DNA of 55,528 nucleotides, taken from positions 1-55,528 of the forward strand of contig NZ_JAEMUX010000059.1 of NCBI RefSeq assembly GCF_016598475.1, in the 5' to 3' direction. The position numbers and the translations under genes are program-made. A model generated the notes under the pieces. That model was not told the origin of the DNA. It ran no database searches and saw only the letters and a list, made by a program, of their open reading frames with translations. Of the stretch, positions 17,938 through 26,662 are shown one piece after another. The DNA comes from Streptomyces adelaidensis (GTDB taxonomy: Bacteria; Actinomycetota; Actinomycetes; Streptomycetales; Streptomycetaceae). Position 1 is the first letter of the stretch, and every line of letters starts with the position of its first letter.

Positions 17938-20121
17938 ATGAAGCGGACTTTACGCACCGCCGTGCTCACGGCGGGCGCGCTCATCGCCGCGCTCGGCCTG
18001 CCGGCCGGCCCGGCCCACGCCGACGACACGACACCCCGTGTCGACCTGCGGGTGCTGGTGGTGAGCGACGGTGGCCCGTCCACCGACGCGATCGCCGCCG
18101 AACTGACCGCGGCCGGCACGCCGTACACCGAGATCGACCTCACGCGGGCCGACCGGCCCGTGATCGACGCCGGCTTCCTCGCGGACACCGTCGACGGCCG
18201 GCCGCGCGCCAGGTTCCAGGCCGTCGTGCTGCCCAACGACAACCCGTTCCCGGCCGGTTCCACCGAGATGGCCGCGCTCGCGACGTACGAGCAGACGTAC
18301 GCGATCCCCCAGGTCGACGCCTACACCTACGCGCGTCCAGAAGCCGGTTTGCAGTACCCGATCTACGGCGGTTACTCCGGCAGCATCGACGGAGCCGAGG
18401 CCGAGGTGACCACCGCCGGGAAGTCGGGCCCCTTCGGGTACCTCGACGGGGCGGTGCCCTTCGAGGACAACGACCCCGCCGTCGGCGAGAGTTACGCCTA
18501 CCTGTCGAACCCCGTGACCGGCGCCGACTTCACCCCTTACGTCGAGGCGGCGATCCCCGGGCAGACCACGCGGGGCACCCTGGTGGGCGAGTACCGGCAC
18601 GACGGGCGCCGTGAACTCGTCGTCACCTTCGTCTACAACCAGTACCAGCAGCAGTTCCGGCTGCTGGCCCGCGGCATCGTGGAGTGGATGACCGGTGGGG
18701 TGCACCTGGGCGCCTCACGGAACTACTTCGCCGTCCACGTGGACGACGTGTTCGCCGCCGACGACCGCTGGAACAGCGACCTCAACTGCACCCCCGGCGA
18801 CGTCGACTGCACCGATCCGAACGCCCAGCCCGACCCGATCCGGATGACGCCCGACGACGTCGACAACGCCGTCGCCTGGCAGGCCGAGAAGGGCTTCACC
18901 CTCGACCTCGCCTACAACGGCGCCGGCAGCGTCGACCACCGCGAGGACAACAACGGCGACGACGCGCTCACCGACCGACTGATCGCGGACCGCAACCAGT
19001 TCCGCTGGATCAACCACACCTACTCGCACCCCTTCCTCGGCTGTGTCCAGGACACCGCCGTGGTGCCCTGGAGATGCGCGACCGACGCCGACGGCTCCAC
19101 CCGGTGGGTCAGCCGGAACGACATCTCCGACGAGACAGCCACCAACCGGGTCTGGGGCGAGACAGCCGGACTCCCCCTGGAGAACGGCGAGTTGGTCACC
19201 GGTGAGCACTCGGGCATGAAAGTGCTGCCGCAGCAGCCCGAGGACAACCCCAACCTGGCGCTCGCCCTCGACGACAACGACATCGCCTGGCTCGGCTCCG
19301 ACAACTCCCGCGAACCCGCCCAGCGCCAGGTCGGCCCGGCCACCACCGTCCCGCGCTACCCGATGAACGTCTTCTACAACGCGGGACGGGCCGCCGAACA
19401 GGTCGACGAGTACAACTGGATCTACACCGCCCGCGCCCAGGGCGGCAGCGGCATCTGCGAGGACAACCCCGCCACCACCACCTGCCTCACGGCCCCCCTG
19501 GACACAGCCACGGGATACGAAGAGGTCATCGTGCCGCTGGAGAAGCGGATCGCCCTCGGACACGTCCTGGCCAACGACCCGAAGCCGCACTTCATCCACC
19601 AGTCGAACCTGGCCGAGGACCGCATCGCCTACCCGGTGCTCAGCGGCGTCCTCGACGGCTACGCGGCACTGTTCGCCGAGAACACCCCGGTGGTCAACCT
19701 GCGGATGCGGGACATCGGCACCGAACTGCGGGACCGGGCCGCCTGGCAGGCCGCCCTCCAGGCCGGCGAGGTCACCGCCTACCGCATCGGCGACACCGTG
19801 ACCGTCGAGGCACCGGACGGGCTGGCGGTCACCGCGACCGCGCCCACCGGCACGACCCGGGCCGGCGCCGCCTTCGGCGAGGCGTACGCGGGCGCACTGT
19901 CCGGCTGGACCCCCTCCTCCGGCGAACCCCTCACGCTCGCCCTCCCGGCGTCCACCGAGACACCGCCCGCCACCGCCACCGATCCCGCCGAGACCGAGTC
20001 CTCCGAGACCGAGTCGGCCGAGTCCGCCGAGACCGAGACAGCCGAAGTCACGGAGCCCGCCCCGGACACCCGCGTCCCCGCGGGCGTGACCGACAGAGTC
20101 CCGTACACTGCGGACAACTGA
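17938..20121 (+). CDS. Secreted Agd3-like polysaccharide deacetylase (CE18-type)
   Basis: A 727-residue secreted protein. The signal peptide is residues 1-29 (MKRTLRTAVLTAGALIAALG, cleavage near AHA). An N-terminal domain (about 35-240) resembles a Rossmann/CBM-like module. It is followed by a polysaccharide-deacetylase barrel with metal-site motifs: AVHVDDVFAADD (Asp269-Asp270) and NHTYSHP (His360, His364), the NodB-type Asp and H-x3-H. This combination is that of the fungal GAG deacetylase Agd3. The last 50 residues are a Thr/Glu/Ser-rich tail (ETESSETESAESAETETAE). It is the first gene of the cluster with GT4, GH135 and GH114 enzymes, and probably removes N-acetyl groups from an extracellular amino-sugar polymer. 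Substrate assignment is inference. Confidence 0.8.
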   Translation: MKRTLRTAVLTAGALIAALGLPAGPAHADDTTPRVDLRVLVVSDGGPSTDAIAAELTAAGTPYTEIDLTRADRPVIDAGFLADTVDGRPRARFQAVVLPNDNPFPAGSTEMAALATYEQTYAIPQVDAYTYARPEAGLQYPIYGGYSGSIDGAEAEVTTAGKSGPFGYLDGAVPFEDNDPAVGESYAYLSNPVTGADFTPYVEAAIPGQTTRGTLVGEYRHDGRRELVVTFVYNQYQQQFRLLARGIVEWMTGGVHLGASRNYFAVHVDDVFAADDRWNSDLNCTPGDVDCTDPNAQPDPIRMTPDDVDNAVAWQAEKGFTLDLAYNGAGSVDHREDNNGDDALTDRLIADRNQFRWINHTYSHPFLGCVQDTAVVPWRCATDADGSTRWVSRNDISDETATNRVWGETAGLPLENGELVTGEHSGMKVLPQQPEDNPNLALALDDNDIAWLGSDNSREPAQRQVGPATTVPRYPMNVFYNAGRAAEQVDEYNWIYTARAQGGSGICEDNPATTTCLTAPLDTATGYEEVIVPLEKRIALGHVLANDPKPHFIHQSNLAEDRIAYPVLSGVLDGYAALFAENTPVVNLRMRDIGTELRDRAAWQAALQAGEVTAYRIGDTVTVEAPDGLAVTATAPTGTTRAGAAFGEAYAGALSGWTPSSGEPLTLALPASTETPPATATDPAETESSETESAESAETETAEVTEPAPDTRVPAGVTDRVPYTADN

Positions 20122-20142
20122 CGGCGCACGCATGCGACGACG

Positions 20143-20205
20143 GGTGCCGGCCGCCCACCGGCGGCCGGCACCGGCAGGCAACCGGCGGCCGGCACCGGCA
20201 GGCAA
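20143..20205 (+). repeat. Hairpin with duplicated arm upstream of the GT4 gene
   Basis: A perfect 13-bp stem (20143-20155 with 20160-20172) with a 4-nt loop. The right arm lies in a 24-bp unit that is immediately repeated, so a second identical right arm occurs at 20184-20196. The left arm can therefore pair with either copy. No U-tract follows. It lies between the deacetylase and GT4 genes and may act as attenuator or mRNA-processing site. Confidence 0.75.
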
Positions 20206-20239
20206 CCACCCCACACCCCCACGGCCGTGGAGCACACCG

Positions 20240-21748
20240 ATGCCCGTTCCTCACGGCGCGCGCCGACTCGGCGCGACGCGCGTCACCCTCCTCACCGAAG
20301 GCACCTATCCGCACGGTCACGGCGGCGTGAGTGTCTGGTGCGACCAACTCGTCCAGGGCATGCCCGACTTCGACTTCGACGTCGTCGCCGTCACCGGCAC
20401 CGGACGCGAACCCCTCGTCTGGGACCTGCCCGCACACGTCTCGCGCGTGCTGACCGTCCCCATGTGGGGCGACCCGCCGCAGGGCCGCCCGCCCCGGGGC
20501 CGCGCCCGCAGCGAACTCGCCACCGCCTACGAGCAGTTCCTCACCGCCCTGCTCGACCCCGGCGCCGAGGACGGCTTCGCGCCCGCCCTGTACGCCATGG
20601 CACGCGCCGCGGCCGACGGAACGCTCAGCCCCTTCCTGCGCTCGGACCGGGCGATCACCCTCCTGACCGGCGTGTGGAACCGCCCCGGCCTGGCCGTACG
20701 CGAGTCCCGGCCCACCCTGCACGACGCGCTCACCGCGACCTCCCTCCTCGAACACGCCCTGCGCCCGCTGGCCGCACCGCCCCCCGAGACCGGCGTCGCA
20801 CACGCGGTGAGCGGCGGAGTCGCCGTCCTGCCCGGCCTCGCCGCCCTCGAACGGCACGGCGTACCCCTGCTGCTGACCGAACACGGCGTCTATCTGCGCG
20901 AGCGCTACCTCGGCTACCGCACCGCGCCCTACCGCTGGCCCGTGAAGGCCGTCGTCCTCGGCTTATTCCGCCTCCTCGCGGAGGAGACCTACCGGCGGGC
21001 CGCCCTGATCACCCCGGGCAACCGCTACAACCGGCTCTGGGAGGAACAGGGCGGCGCCGACCCGGAGTCCATCCGCACGGTCTACAACGGCGTGGACCCC
21101 GCCGCGTTCCCGCCCGCCGGACCCGAGCCGCAGGCGCTCACCCTCAGCTGGGCCGGCCGCGTCGACCCCATCAAGGATCTGGAGACCCTCATCCGGGCCT
21201 TCGCCCTCGTCAGGGCCCGGCTCCCCGACGTACGGCTGCGGTTGTTCGGCGGGACACCCCGGGGCGGAGAGGAGTACCGGGAGCGGTGCGAGGCCCTGGC
21301 CGCCGAACTCGGGCACGGCGACGCGGTCACGTTCGAGGGCCGCGTCGACGACATCAAGGACGCCTACGCGGCCGGCAACGTCGTGATGCTCTCCAGCATC
21401 AGCGAGGGCTTCCCCTTCACCCTGATCGAGGCCATGTCGTGCGGGCGGGCGACCGTCTCCACCGACGTGGGCGGCGTACGGGAGGCCGTCGGCGACACCG
21501 GGCTCGTGGTGCCGCCCCGCGACCCGGCGGCGATGGCCGAGGCCGCGCTGCGACTGCTGGGCGACCCGGCACGGCGCCGGGCCATGGGGGAGGCGGCGCG
21601 GCTGCGGGTCATCGAGCAGTTCACCCTCCGCCAGACCATCGACACCTTCCGGTCCATCTACCTCGAACTCCCCACGCGGCAACGGCGGTCGACGGCCGCG
21701 CCGGCCCCGGTGGAGACGCCCGCCCCGATCAGCACGATGGCCGGATGA
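20240..21748 (+). CDS. GT4 glycosyltransferase, PelF-like polysaccharide synthase, with TTA codon
   Basis: A 502-residue cytosolic GT4 (GT-B fold) enzyme. The PelF signature opens it: VTLLTEGTYPHGHGGVSVWCDQL. Further on come LLLTEHGVYLRER, the acceptor-donor hinge LSWAGRVDPIKDLETLI, and the C-terminal EX7E donor-site motif SEGFPFTLIEAM (Glu389, Glu397). PelF uses UDP-GlcNAc/GalNAc to build the Pel polymer; the fungal GAG synthase Gtb3 is also GT4. Leu242 is encoded by TTA (20963-20965), so translation should depend on the bldA tRNA and hence on developmental stage. ATG 20240 was chosen because the upstream frame is repeat sequence. It overlaps the membrane protein gene by ATGA. Confidence 0.88.
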   Translation: MPVPHGARRLGATRVTLLTEGTYPHGHGGVSVWCDQLVQGMPDFDFDVVAVTGTGREPLVWDLPAHVSRVLTVPMWGDPPQGRPPRGRARSELATAYEQFLTALLDPGAEDGFAPALYAMARAAADGTLSPFLRSDRAITLLTGVWNRPGLAVRESRPTLHDALTATSLLEHALRPLAAPPPETGVAHAVSGGVAVLPGLAALERHGVPLLLTEHGVYLRERYLGYRTAPYRWPVKAVVLGLFRLLAEETYRRAALITPGNRYNRLWEEQGGADPESIRTVYNGVDPAAFPPAGPEPQALTLSWAGRVDPIKDLETLIRAFALVRARLPDVRLRLFGGTPRGGEEYRERCEALAAELGHGDAVTFEGRVDDIKDAYAAGNVVMLSSISEGFPFTLIEAMSCGRATVSTDVGGVREAVGDTGLVVPPRDPAAMAEAALRLLGDPARRRAMGEAARLRVIEQFTLRQTIDTFRSIYLELPTRQRRSTAAPAPVETPAPISTMAG

Positions 21749-23166
21749 GCGGGCCCATGTCCCTCGAACCCGGCGGTGTCGAACAGGACACCCTCACCAT
21801 CCGGCTCGCCGACCGGCGCCGCCCCCGCCGCCGCCGCCCGAGCTGGGCCCTCGGCGACGACACGACACTCGCCATCCGGCTGCCCTCACGCGGCCCCGAC
21901 GAGGAGGCCGTCAGCGAACTCGCCGCCGAACTCGCCGACCGCGTCGGCCCCGCCGTCCACCCGTACGAGGTGGCCGCACTCCTGGAGGCGGAGGGCCTGC
22001 CCGCCTCCCTCATCAAGGAGCGCTACGGCCACCCGAACCTGTTCTCCCTCGCCTCCGCCCTCTACCAACAGGTGCCCCGCACCTTCCCGGAACCCGCACC
22101 GACGGCCGACCCCTGGCGCCCCGACACCGTGCGCTGCCTCCTGCGCGGCGTGCTCTTCGCCCTGCCGGGACTCGCCTATCTGCTCACCGCACCCCTGTGG
22201 AACCCCGGAGCCCACGCCCCCGCCCTCATCGTCGCCGGACTCGTCTCCTGGGCCTGGGGCCAGGCCCTCGGCCACCGCGCCCACCTGCGGATGGCGACCG
22301 GACGGCGCGAGGCGGGCCGTACGCTCCTGACCGGCGCGCCCATCGGCGCGGTGGTGGCCACGGCGGTCGCGGCGCTCCTCGCCGGGAGCGGCGCGGTGAC
22401 CCTGGTGGCGGCCGCGCAGTCCGCGTACCTGGCGGCCGCGGGCGTCCTGCTGGTACTGGGCCGGGAGCGCCAACTGCTCGCCGCACTCAGCCCCTTGATC
22501 GCCGGAGCCGCCGTCCTGCCCTGGTGGGAACCGGGCCCCCCGCTCCGCGCCGGGCTCCCGCTGCTGGCCCTGCTCGCCACGCTCGCCGTCACCGGCCGAA
22601 CCCTGTGGACCACCCGCTCCGCCCCGGCCGTACCGGGCGCCCGCCGGCCACACCTGCTGCGGTCCCTGCCGTACGGCCTGTTCGGCCTGGCCGCCGGGGT
22701 ACTGGTACTGCTGGAGGGGCGCAAGGAGCCGTACGCGGTGATCGTGCTGACCGTGAGCATGGGGCCTGCGGAATGGCTGCTGTACCGCTACCGGGGCCTG
22801 TCGGTGGCGGCGCTGCGCGCCGTCGCGACGCCCACCGGGTTCCTGCTGCGCTCGGCCGGGATCCTCGTACTCTGCCTGCTCGCCTACCTCCTGCCGCTGC
22901 TGCCCGCCGCCCTGCTCACCGACGCCGACCCGACCCCGCTGCTGCTCCTCGCGGCCGTCCTGTGGACCGCGCTGCTGCTCCAGGCGTTCGGGGCGGCCTG
23001 GCCGTCAGCCCTGATCTGCCTCGCGGCGGCGGGCGGCGCCGGAGCGGTCACCCTGCTGGACCTGCCACCGGGCGACCTGGCGCTGCCCCTGTCCTGCGGC
23101 GCCGCCGCGCTCTGTCTCTCGGCGTGCGCGCTTCGGTTGCTCGGCCGGCCGGCCCCGCATGCCTGA
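21745..23166 (+). CDS. Polytopic membrane protein of the exopolysaccharide cluster (PelG-like role)
   Basis: A 473-residue protein. The first 125 residues are soluble, with VHPYEVAALLEAEGLPASLIKERYG resembling a small helical domain. The rest contains about 10-12 transmembrane helices (from LLRGVLFALPGLAYLL at about 130 to the C-terminal LSCGAAALCLSACAL). Size and topology fit a polysaccharide translocase partner of the GT4 enzyme, as PelG is for PelF, but I cannot see a family-defining motif. It starts on the ATGA shared with the GT4 gene, so the two are translationally coupled. Function as exporter is inferred from context. Confidence 0.7.
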   Translation: MSGPMSLEPGGVEQDTLTIRLADRRRPRRRRPSWALGDDTTLAIRLPSRGPDEEAVSELAAELADRVGPAVHPYEVAALLEAEGLPASLIKERYGHPNLFSLASALYQQVPRTFPEPAPTADPWRPDTVRCLLRGVLFALPGLAYLLTAPLWNPGAHAPALIVAGLVSWAWGQALGHRAHLRMATGRREAGRTLLTGAPIGAVVATAVAALLAGSGAVTLVAAAQSAYLAAAGVLLVLGRERQLLAALSPLIAGAAVLPWWEPGPPLRAGLPLLALLATLAVTGRTLWTTRSAPAVPGARRPHLLRSLPYGLFGLAAGVLVLLEGRKEPYAVIVLTVSMGPAEWLLYRYRGLSVAALRAVATPTGFLLRSAGILVLCLLAYLLPLLPAALLTDADPTPLLLLAAVLWTALLLQAFGAAWPSALICLAAAGGAGAVTLLDLPPGDLALPLSCGAAALCLSACALRLLGRPAPHA

Positions 23167-23232
23167 GCCCCGCGCCCACCCCCGACCGGCACCCGCGCGC
23201 CCCACCGTCAACCGACTGGAAGGACACACCAG

Positions 23233-24234
23233 TTGACCTCCGCACCGATCGCCGCCGTCACCGGAGCCGAGGGCTTCATCGGCTCCCACCTCACCGAGGC
23301 GCTGGTCGCCTCCGGACACCGGGTCCGGGCCATGGCCCAGTACAACTCCTTCTCCTCCTACGGCTGGCTGGAGACCCTGCACCCGGACGTCCTCGACCAG
23401 GTGGAGATCGTCCTCGGCGACGTCCGCGACCCCGGCTCGGTCCGAGGCCTCCTCGAAGGCGCCGACACCGCCTACCACCTGGCCGCCCTCATCGCGATCC
23501 CGTACTCCTACCAGGCCCCCCACAGCTACGTGGACACCAACGTCACCGGCACCCTCAACGTCCTCGAAGCGGTCCGCGCCCTCGGCACACCCCGGCTCGT
23601 CCACACCTCCACCAGCGAGACGTACGGCACCGCGCGGACCGTGCCGATCACCGAGGACCACCCCATCAACACCCAGTCCCCGTACGCCGCTTCGAAGGCC
23701 GGCGGGGACCGGCTCGCCGACAGCTACCACGCGAGCTTCGACACCCCGGTCGTCACCCTGAGACCGTTCAACACCTTCGGACCACGCCAGTCGATGCGCG
23801 CGGTGATCCCCACAGTCATCGGCCAGGTCGCGGCGGGGGAGCGCACCATCACCCTCGGCGATCTGCGCCCCACCCGGGACTTCACCTTCGTCAAGGACAC
23901 GGCGCAGGCCTTTTTGACCGTCGGCACCGCGCCCGCCGGACAGGTGGTGGGCCGCACCTTCAACGCCGGCACCGGCGGCGAGATCTCCATCGGCGACCTC
24001 GTCGCACTGATCGGCAAGGTCATGGACAGCGAACTCGACGTACGCGAGGACGAGGCCCGCATCCGGCCCGCCAATTCCGAGGTGATGCGACTGGTCGCGG
24101 ACGCGACCCGGCTCACCGCCGCCACCGGCTGGCAACCCGCCCACACCCTGGAGGAGGGTCTCGCCCACACCGTGGAGTTCTTCCGAGACCCGGCCAATCT
24201 CGCCCGCTACAAGACCGGCATCTACAACATCTGA
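23233..24234 (+). CDS. NAD-dependent sugar-nucleotide epimerase/4,6-dehydratase (LegB-like SDR)
   Basis: A 333-residue extended SDR. The NAD-binding motif GAEGFIGSH is at residues 11-19. The catalytic Ser/Thr region is HTSTSETYG and the YxxxK is YAASKAGGD. The phrase AMAQYNSFSSYGWLE after the first strand is typical of the LegB-like branch (UDP-GlcNAc 4,6-dehydratase type) rather than plain GalE. In this cluster it could supply a C4-epimerised or 4,6-dehydrated amino sugar, filling the place of Uge3 in the fungal GAG cluster. The TTG start is supported by GGAAGGA about 10 bp upstream; no better start precedes the GxxGxxG strand. Confidence 0.85.
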   Translation: MTSAPIAAVTGAEGFIGSHLTEALVASGHRVRAMAQYNSFSSYGWLETLHPDVLDQVEIVLGDVRDPGSVRGLLEGADTAYHLAALIAIPYSYQAPHSYVDTNVTGTLNVLEAVRALGTPRLVHTSTSETYGTARTVPITEDHPINTQSPYAASKAGGDRLADSYHASFDTPVVTLRPFNTFGPRQSMRAVIPTVIGQVAAGERTITLGDLRPTRDFTFVKDTAQAFLTVGTAPAGQVVGRTFNAGTGGEISIGDLVALIGKVMDSELDVREDEARIRPANSEVMRLVADATRLTAATGWQPAHTLEEGLAHTVEFFRDPANLARYKTGIYNI

Positions 24235-24286
24235 CTCCCGTCCGGCACGTCCGAAGTCCGAAGCACGTCCACGAAGGAGGAGCACC

Positions 24287-25000
24287 ATGCACGCAGTGAT
24301 CCTGGCGGGGGGCAAGGGCGTCCGGCTGCGGCCCTACACGACCGCGCTGCCGAAGCCGCTCGTCCCCATCGGCGACCAGCACGCCATCCTGGAGATCGTG
24401 CTGCGCCAGCTCTCCGCGGCCGGCTTCACCCACTGCACCATCGCCATCGGCCACCTCGGCGAGATCATCCGCGCCTACGTCGGCGACGGCTCCCAGTGGG
24501 ACCTGACCATCGACTACGCCACCGAGGAGAGCCCGCTGGGCACCATGGGCCCGCTGCTCAACCTGCGCGACCGCCTGCCCGAGACGTTCCTCGTCATGAA
24601 CGGCGACATCCTCACCGACCTCGACTACGCCGACGTCCTGCACCGCCACCGCGAGTCCGGCGCGCCCCTGACCATCGCCACCTACACCCGCCAGGTCCAC
24701 ATCGACTTCGGTGTCCTGACCACCGACGACTCCAAGGTCGTCGCCTTCACCGAGAAGCCGAGCATGGACTACAGCGTCTCCATGGGCGTCTACGGCGTGT
24801 CCCGCTCCACCCTGGACGGCTACACCCCCGGCCTCCCGCTGGGCTTCGACGAACTGGTCCTCGACCTGATAAAGACTCAGAACCAGCCGCACGCCTACGA
24901 GTTCGACGGGTACTGGCTGGACATCGGCCGCCCCGACGACTACGACCGGGCCAACGCCGAGTTCACCACCCGCAAGTCGCTTCTGCTCAAGGGAGCCTGA
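24287..25000 (+). CDS. Sugar-1-phosphate nucleotidyltransferase
   Basis: A 237-residue nucleotidyltransferase. The signature is MHAVILAGGKGVRLRPYTTALPKPLVP (residues 1-27, the G-G-x-G-x-R loop and PKP). It is followed by FLVMNGDILTDLD (metal site), FTEKP and GYWLDIGRPDDYDRA. The short form without a hexapeptide C-terminal domain resembles RmlA/HddC-like enzymes. It likely activates a sugar-1-phosphate with NTP for one of the two SDR enzymes beside it. AAGGAGG lies 8-9 bp before the ATG. It is followed at 8 bp by the second SDR gene, so they are cotranscribed. Confidence 0.9.
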   Translation: MHAVILAGGKGVRLRPYTTALPKPLVPIGDQHAILEIVLRQLSAAGFTHCTIAIGHLGEIIRAYVGDGSQWDLTIDYATEESPLGTMGPLLNLRDRLPETFLVMNGDILTDLDYADVLHRHRESGAPLTIATYTRQVHIDFGVLTTDDSKVVAFTEKPSMDYSVSMGVYGVSRSTLDGYTPGLPLGFDELVLDLIKTQNQPHAYEFDGYWLDIGRPDDYDRANAEFTTRKSLLLKGA

Positions 25001-25007
25001 GCACCAC

Positions 25008-26009
25008 ATGCGCATTCTCGTCCTGGGTTCCACCGGCTATCTCGGCACCCACGTCGTCGAGGCACTGCGCGCCCTGCCGGGCGCGCTGGTCCTCGGCGGC
25101 GGCCGCGCGCCCACCGCCGAGTACGGCGTCGACCTCGCCACCGTCAGCCCGGACCAGCTGGCGAAGACCCTGGCGTCGGCCGCGCCCGACACCGTGATCA
25201 ACTGCGCGGGCGCGACCGGCGGCGATCCCGTCACCCTCGCCGAGGTCAACGCCCGCGGCCCCGCAGTGCTGTGCGCCGCGCTGCGGGAGGCGGCGCCGGG
25301 GGCGCGGCTGGTGCACCTGGGCTCGGCCGCCGAGTACGGCCCCGGCGTCCCGGACGTCCGGGTGACGGAGTCGGCGGCCACCCGCCCCCTCGCCCCGTAC
25401 GGCGCGACCAAGCTCGCGGGCACGGTCGCCGTCACCGCCTCCGGCCTGGACGCGGTCGTCCTGCGCGTGGGCAATCCGGTGGGCCCCGGGGCGCCACCCA
25501 CCGGCCTGCCCGGCCGCATCGCCGGACTGCTGCGCGCGGCCGGCTCCGACCCCGACGCCGTACTGCCCCTGGGCGACCTCTCCGCGTACCGCGACTTCGT
25601 CGACGTACGCGACGTGGCCCGGGCGACCGTCCTCGCGGCCACCGCACCCGGCCCGCTGCCCCCCGTCCTCAACATCGGCGGGGGCCGGGCCGTCCCCGTG
25701 CGCGACGTCGTGCGAGGCCTCGCCGACAAGGCCGGCTTCCGGGGCCGGATCGCGGAGAACGCGGCGGGCACGGGCAGCGGGGCGGGGCCGGCCGGCTCGG
25801 TCCGCTCGGCGGACGTGTCGTGGCAGTGCTCCGACATCACCGCCGCCGAGACGGCCCTGGGCTGGCGCCCGGCCCACACCCTCGACGACGCGCTGACCGC
25901 ACTCTGGGAAGACGGCGAAGCCGTGGACGCGGGGGGCGGCGGGGACGGTCGGAGCGGCGGAGGCACCGGAGGCACCGGAGGCGGCGGCAAGGGCGTCGGT
26001 ACGCCGTGA
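25008..26009 (+). CDS. NAD-dependent epimerase/dehydratase (second SDR of cluster)
   Basis: A 333-residue extended SDR. The nucleotide-binding motif is VLGSTGYLGTH (residues 5-15), the Ser region HLGSAAEYGPG and the catalytic YGATK. LNIGGGRAVPVRDVVRGLA is the usual NAD-sugar-epimerase C-terminal feature. After residue 305 the protein ends in a Gly-rich tail (GGGGDGRSGGGTGG) that is not part of the fold and may be a linker or recent expansion. The substrate is unknown; it may be a reductase or epimerase acting after the LegB-like enzyme. The stop overlaps the GH135 start as GTGA, indicating translational coupling. Confidence 0.85.
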   Translation: MRILVLGSTGYLGTHVVEALRALPGALVLGGGRAPTAEYGVDLATVSPDQLAKTLASAAPDTVINCAGATGGDPVTLAEVNARGPAVLCAALREAAPGARLVHLGSAAEYGPGVPDVRVTESAATRPLAPYGATKLAGTVAVTASGLDAVVLRVGNPVGPGAPPTGLPGRIAGLLRAAGSDPDAVLPLGDLSAYRDFVDVRDVARATVLAATAPGPLPPVLNIGGGRAVPVRDVVRGLADKAGFRGRIAENAAGTGSGAGPAGSVRSADVSWQCSDITAAETALGWRPAHTLDDALTALWEDGEAVDAGGGGDGRSGGGTGGTGGGGKGVGTP

Positions 26010-26662
26010 GCCTGCTTATTCCGCTGTACGTGCACCCGGCCGAGGACCCGGGCGCCTGGCACCGGCTGATCAGGGCCGCGACCCGCACGTACGGCGTCGT
26101 CCTCAACCCCGCGAACGGCCCCGGCGACGGCCCCGACCCCGCCTTCGCCGCGGCGGCCCGGGCGCTGCGCGCGGCCGGGGCGCGGCTGCTCGGCTACGTC
26201 GACACCGACTACGGGGTCCGCGACCGCGCCGAGATCGCCGACGACGTACGCCGTCACCAGGAGTGGTACGCGGCCGACGGCTGCTTCCTCGACCAGGTGA
26301 CGGCCACACCGGAGGGCCTGCCCGCCTGCCGCCGGCTCGTGCGGGCCGTACGCCGGCTCGGCGCCGGGACCGTCGTCCTCAACCCCGGCGTCCACCCGGC
26401 CCCCGGCTACGCCCGCCTCGCCGACCTGACCGTCACCTTCGAGGGCCACTGGTCGACGTATGTGTCGGCGTTCAGCAGACCCACCTGGGCCGCCCGGCAT
26501 CCACCCGAGCGGCTCTGTCACCTCGTCTACGGCGTCCCCGAGGCACTCGTACCGCTCGCCGTGCGCACCGCACACGACCGCGGCGCGGCGGTCTGCGGCC
26601 CGGTGACCGGCGAACCGCCCAATCCCTGGGCCGAGTTGACGCCCGCACTAGGGCGCTTCTGA
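26006..26662 (+). CDS. Spherulin-4/Sph3-type glycoside hydrolase (GH135)
   Basis: A 218-residue TIM-barrel protein of the spherulation-specific family 4. Visible landmarks are LLIPLYVHPAEDPGAW at the start, VVLNPANGPG, GYVDTDYG, the acidic motif GCFLDQV (Asp96-Gln97) and TFEGHWSTY (Glu146). Fungal Sph3 cleaves GAG and uses acidic residues in these places; here the second position of the Asp-Glu pair is Gln. There is no signal peptide, unlike the fungal enzyme. The GTG start overlaps the preceding stop. The final four residues (LGRF) and the stop codon come from the left end of a MITE, so the original C-terminus has been replaced. Confidence 0.82.
   Translation: MSLLIPLYVHPAEDPGAWHRLIRAATRTYGVVLNPANGPGDGPDPAFAAAARALRAAGARLLGYVDTDYGVRDRAEIADDVRRHQEWYAADGCFLDQVTATPEGLPACRRLVRAVRRLGAGTVVLNPGVHPAPGYARLADLTVTFEGHWSTYVSAFSRPTWAARHPPERLCHLVYGVPEALVPLAVRTAHDRGAAVCGPVTGEPPNPWAELTPALGRF

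Noticed and set aside
26006..26040. TTA codon at the start of the GH135 gene
   Set aside because: The letters CTTATT are present, but in frame they read CTT ATT, so there is no TTA codon.
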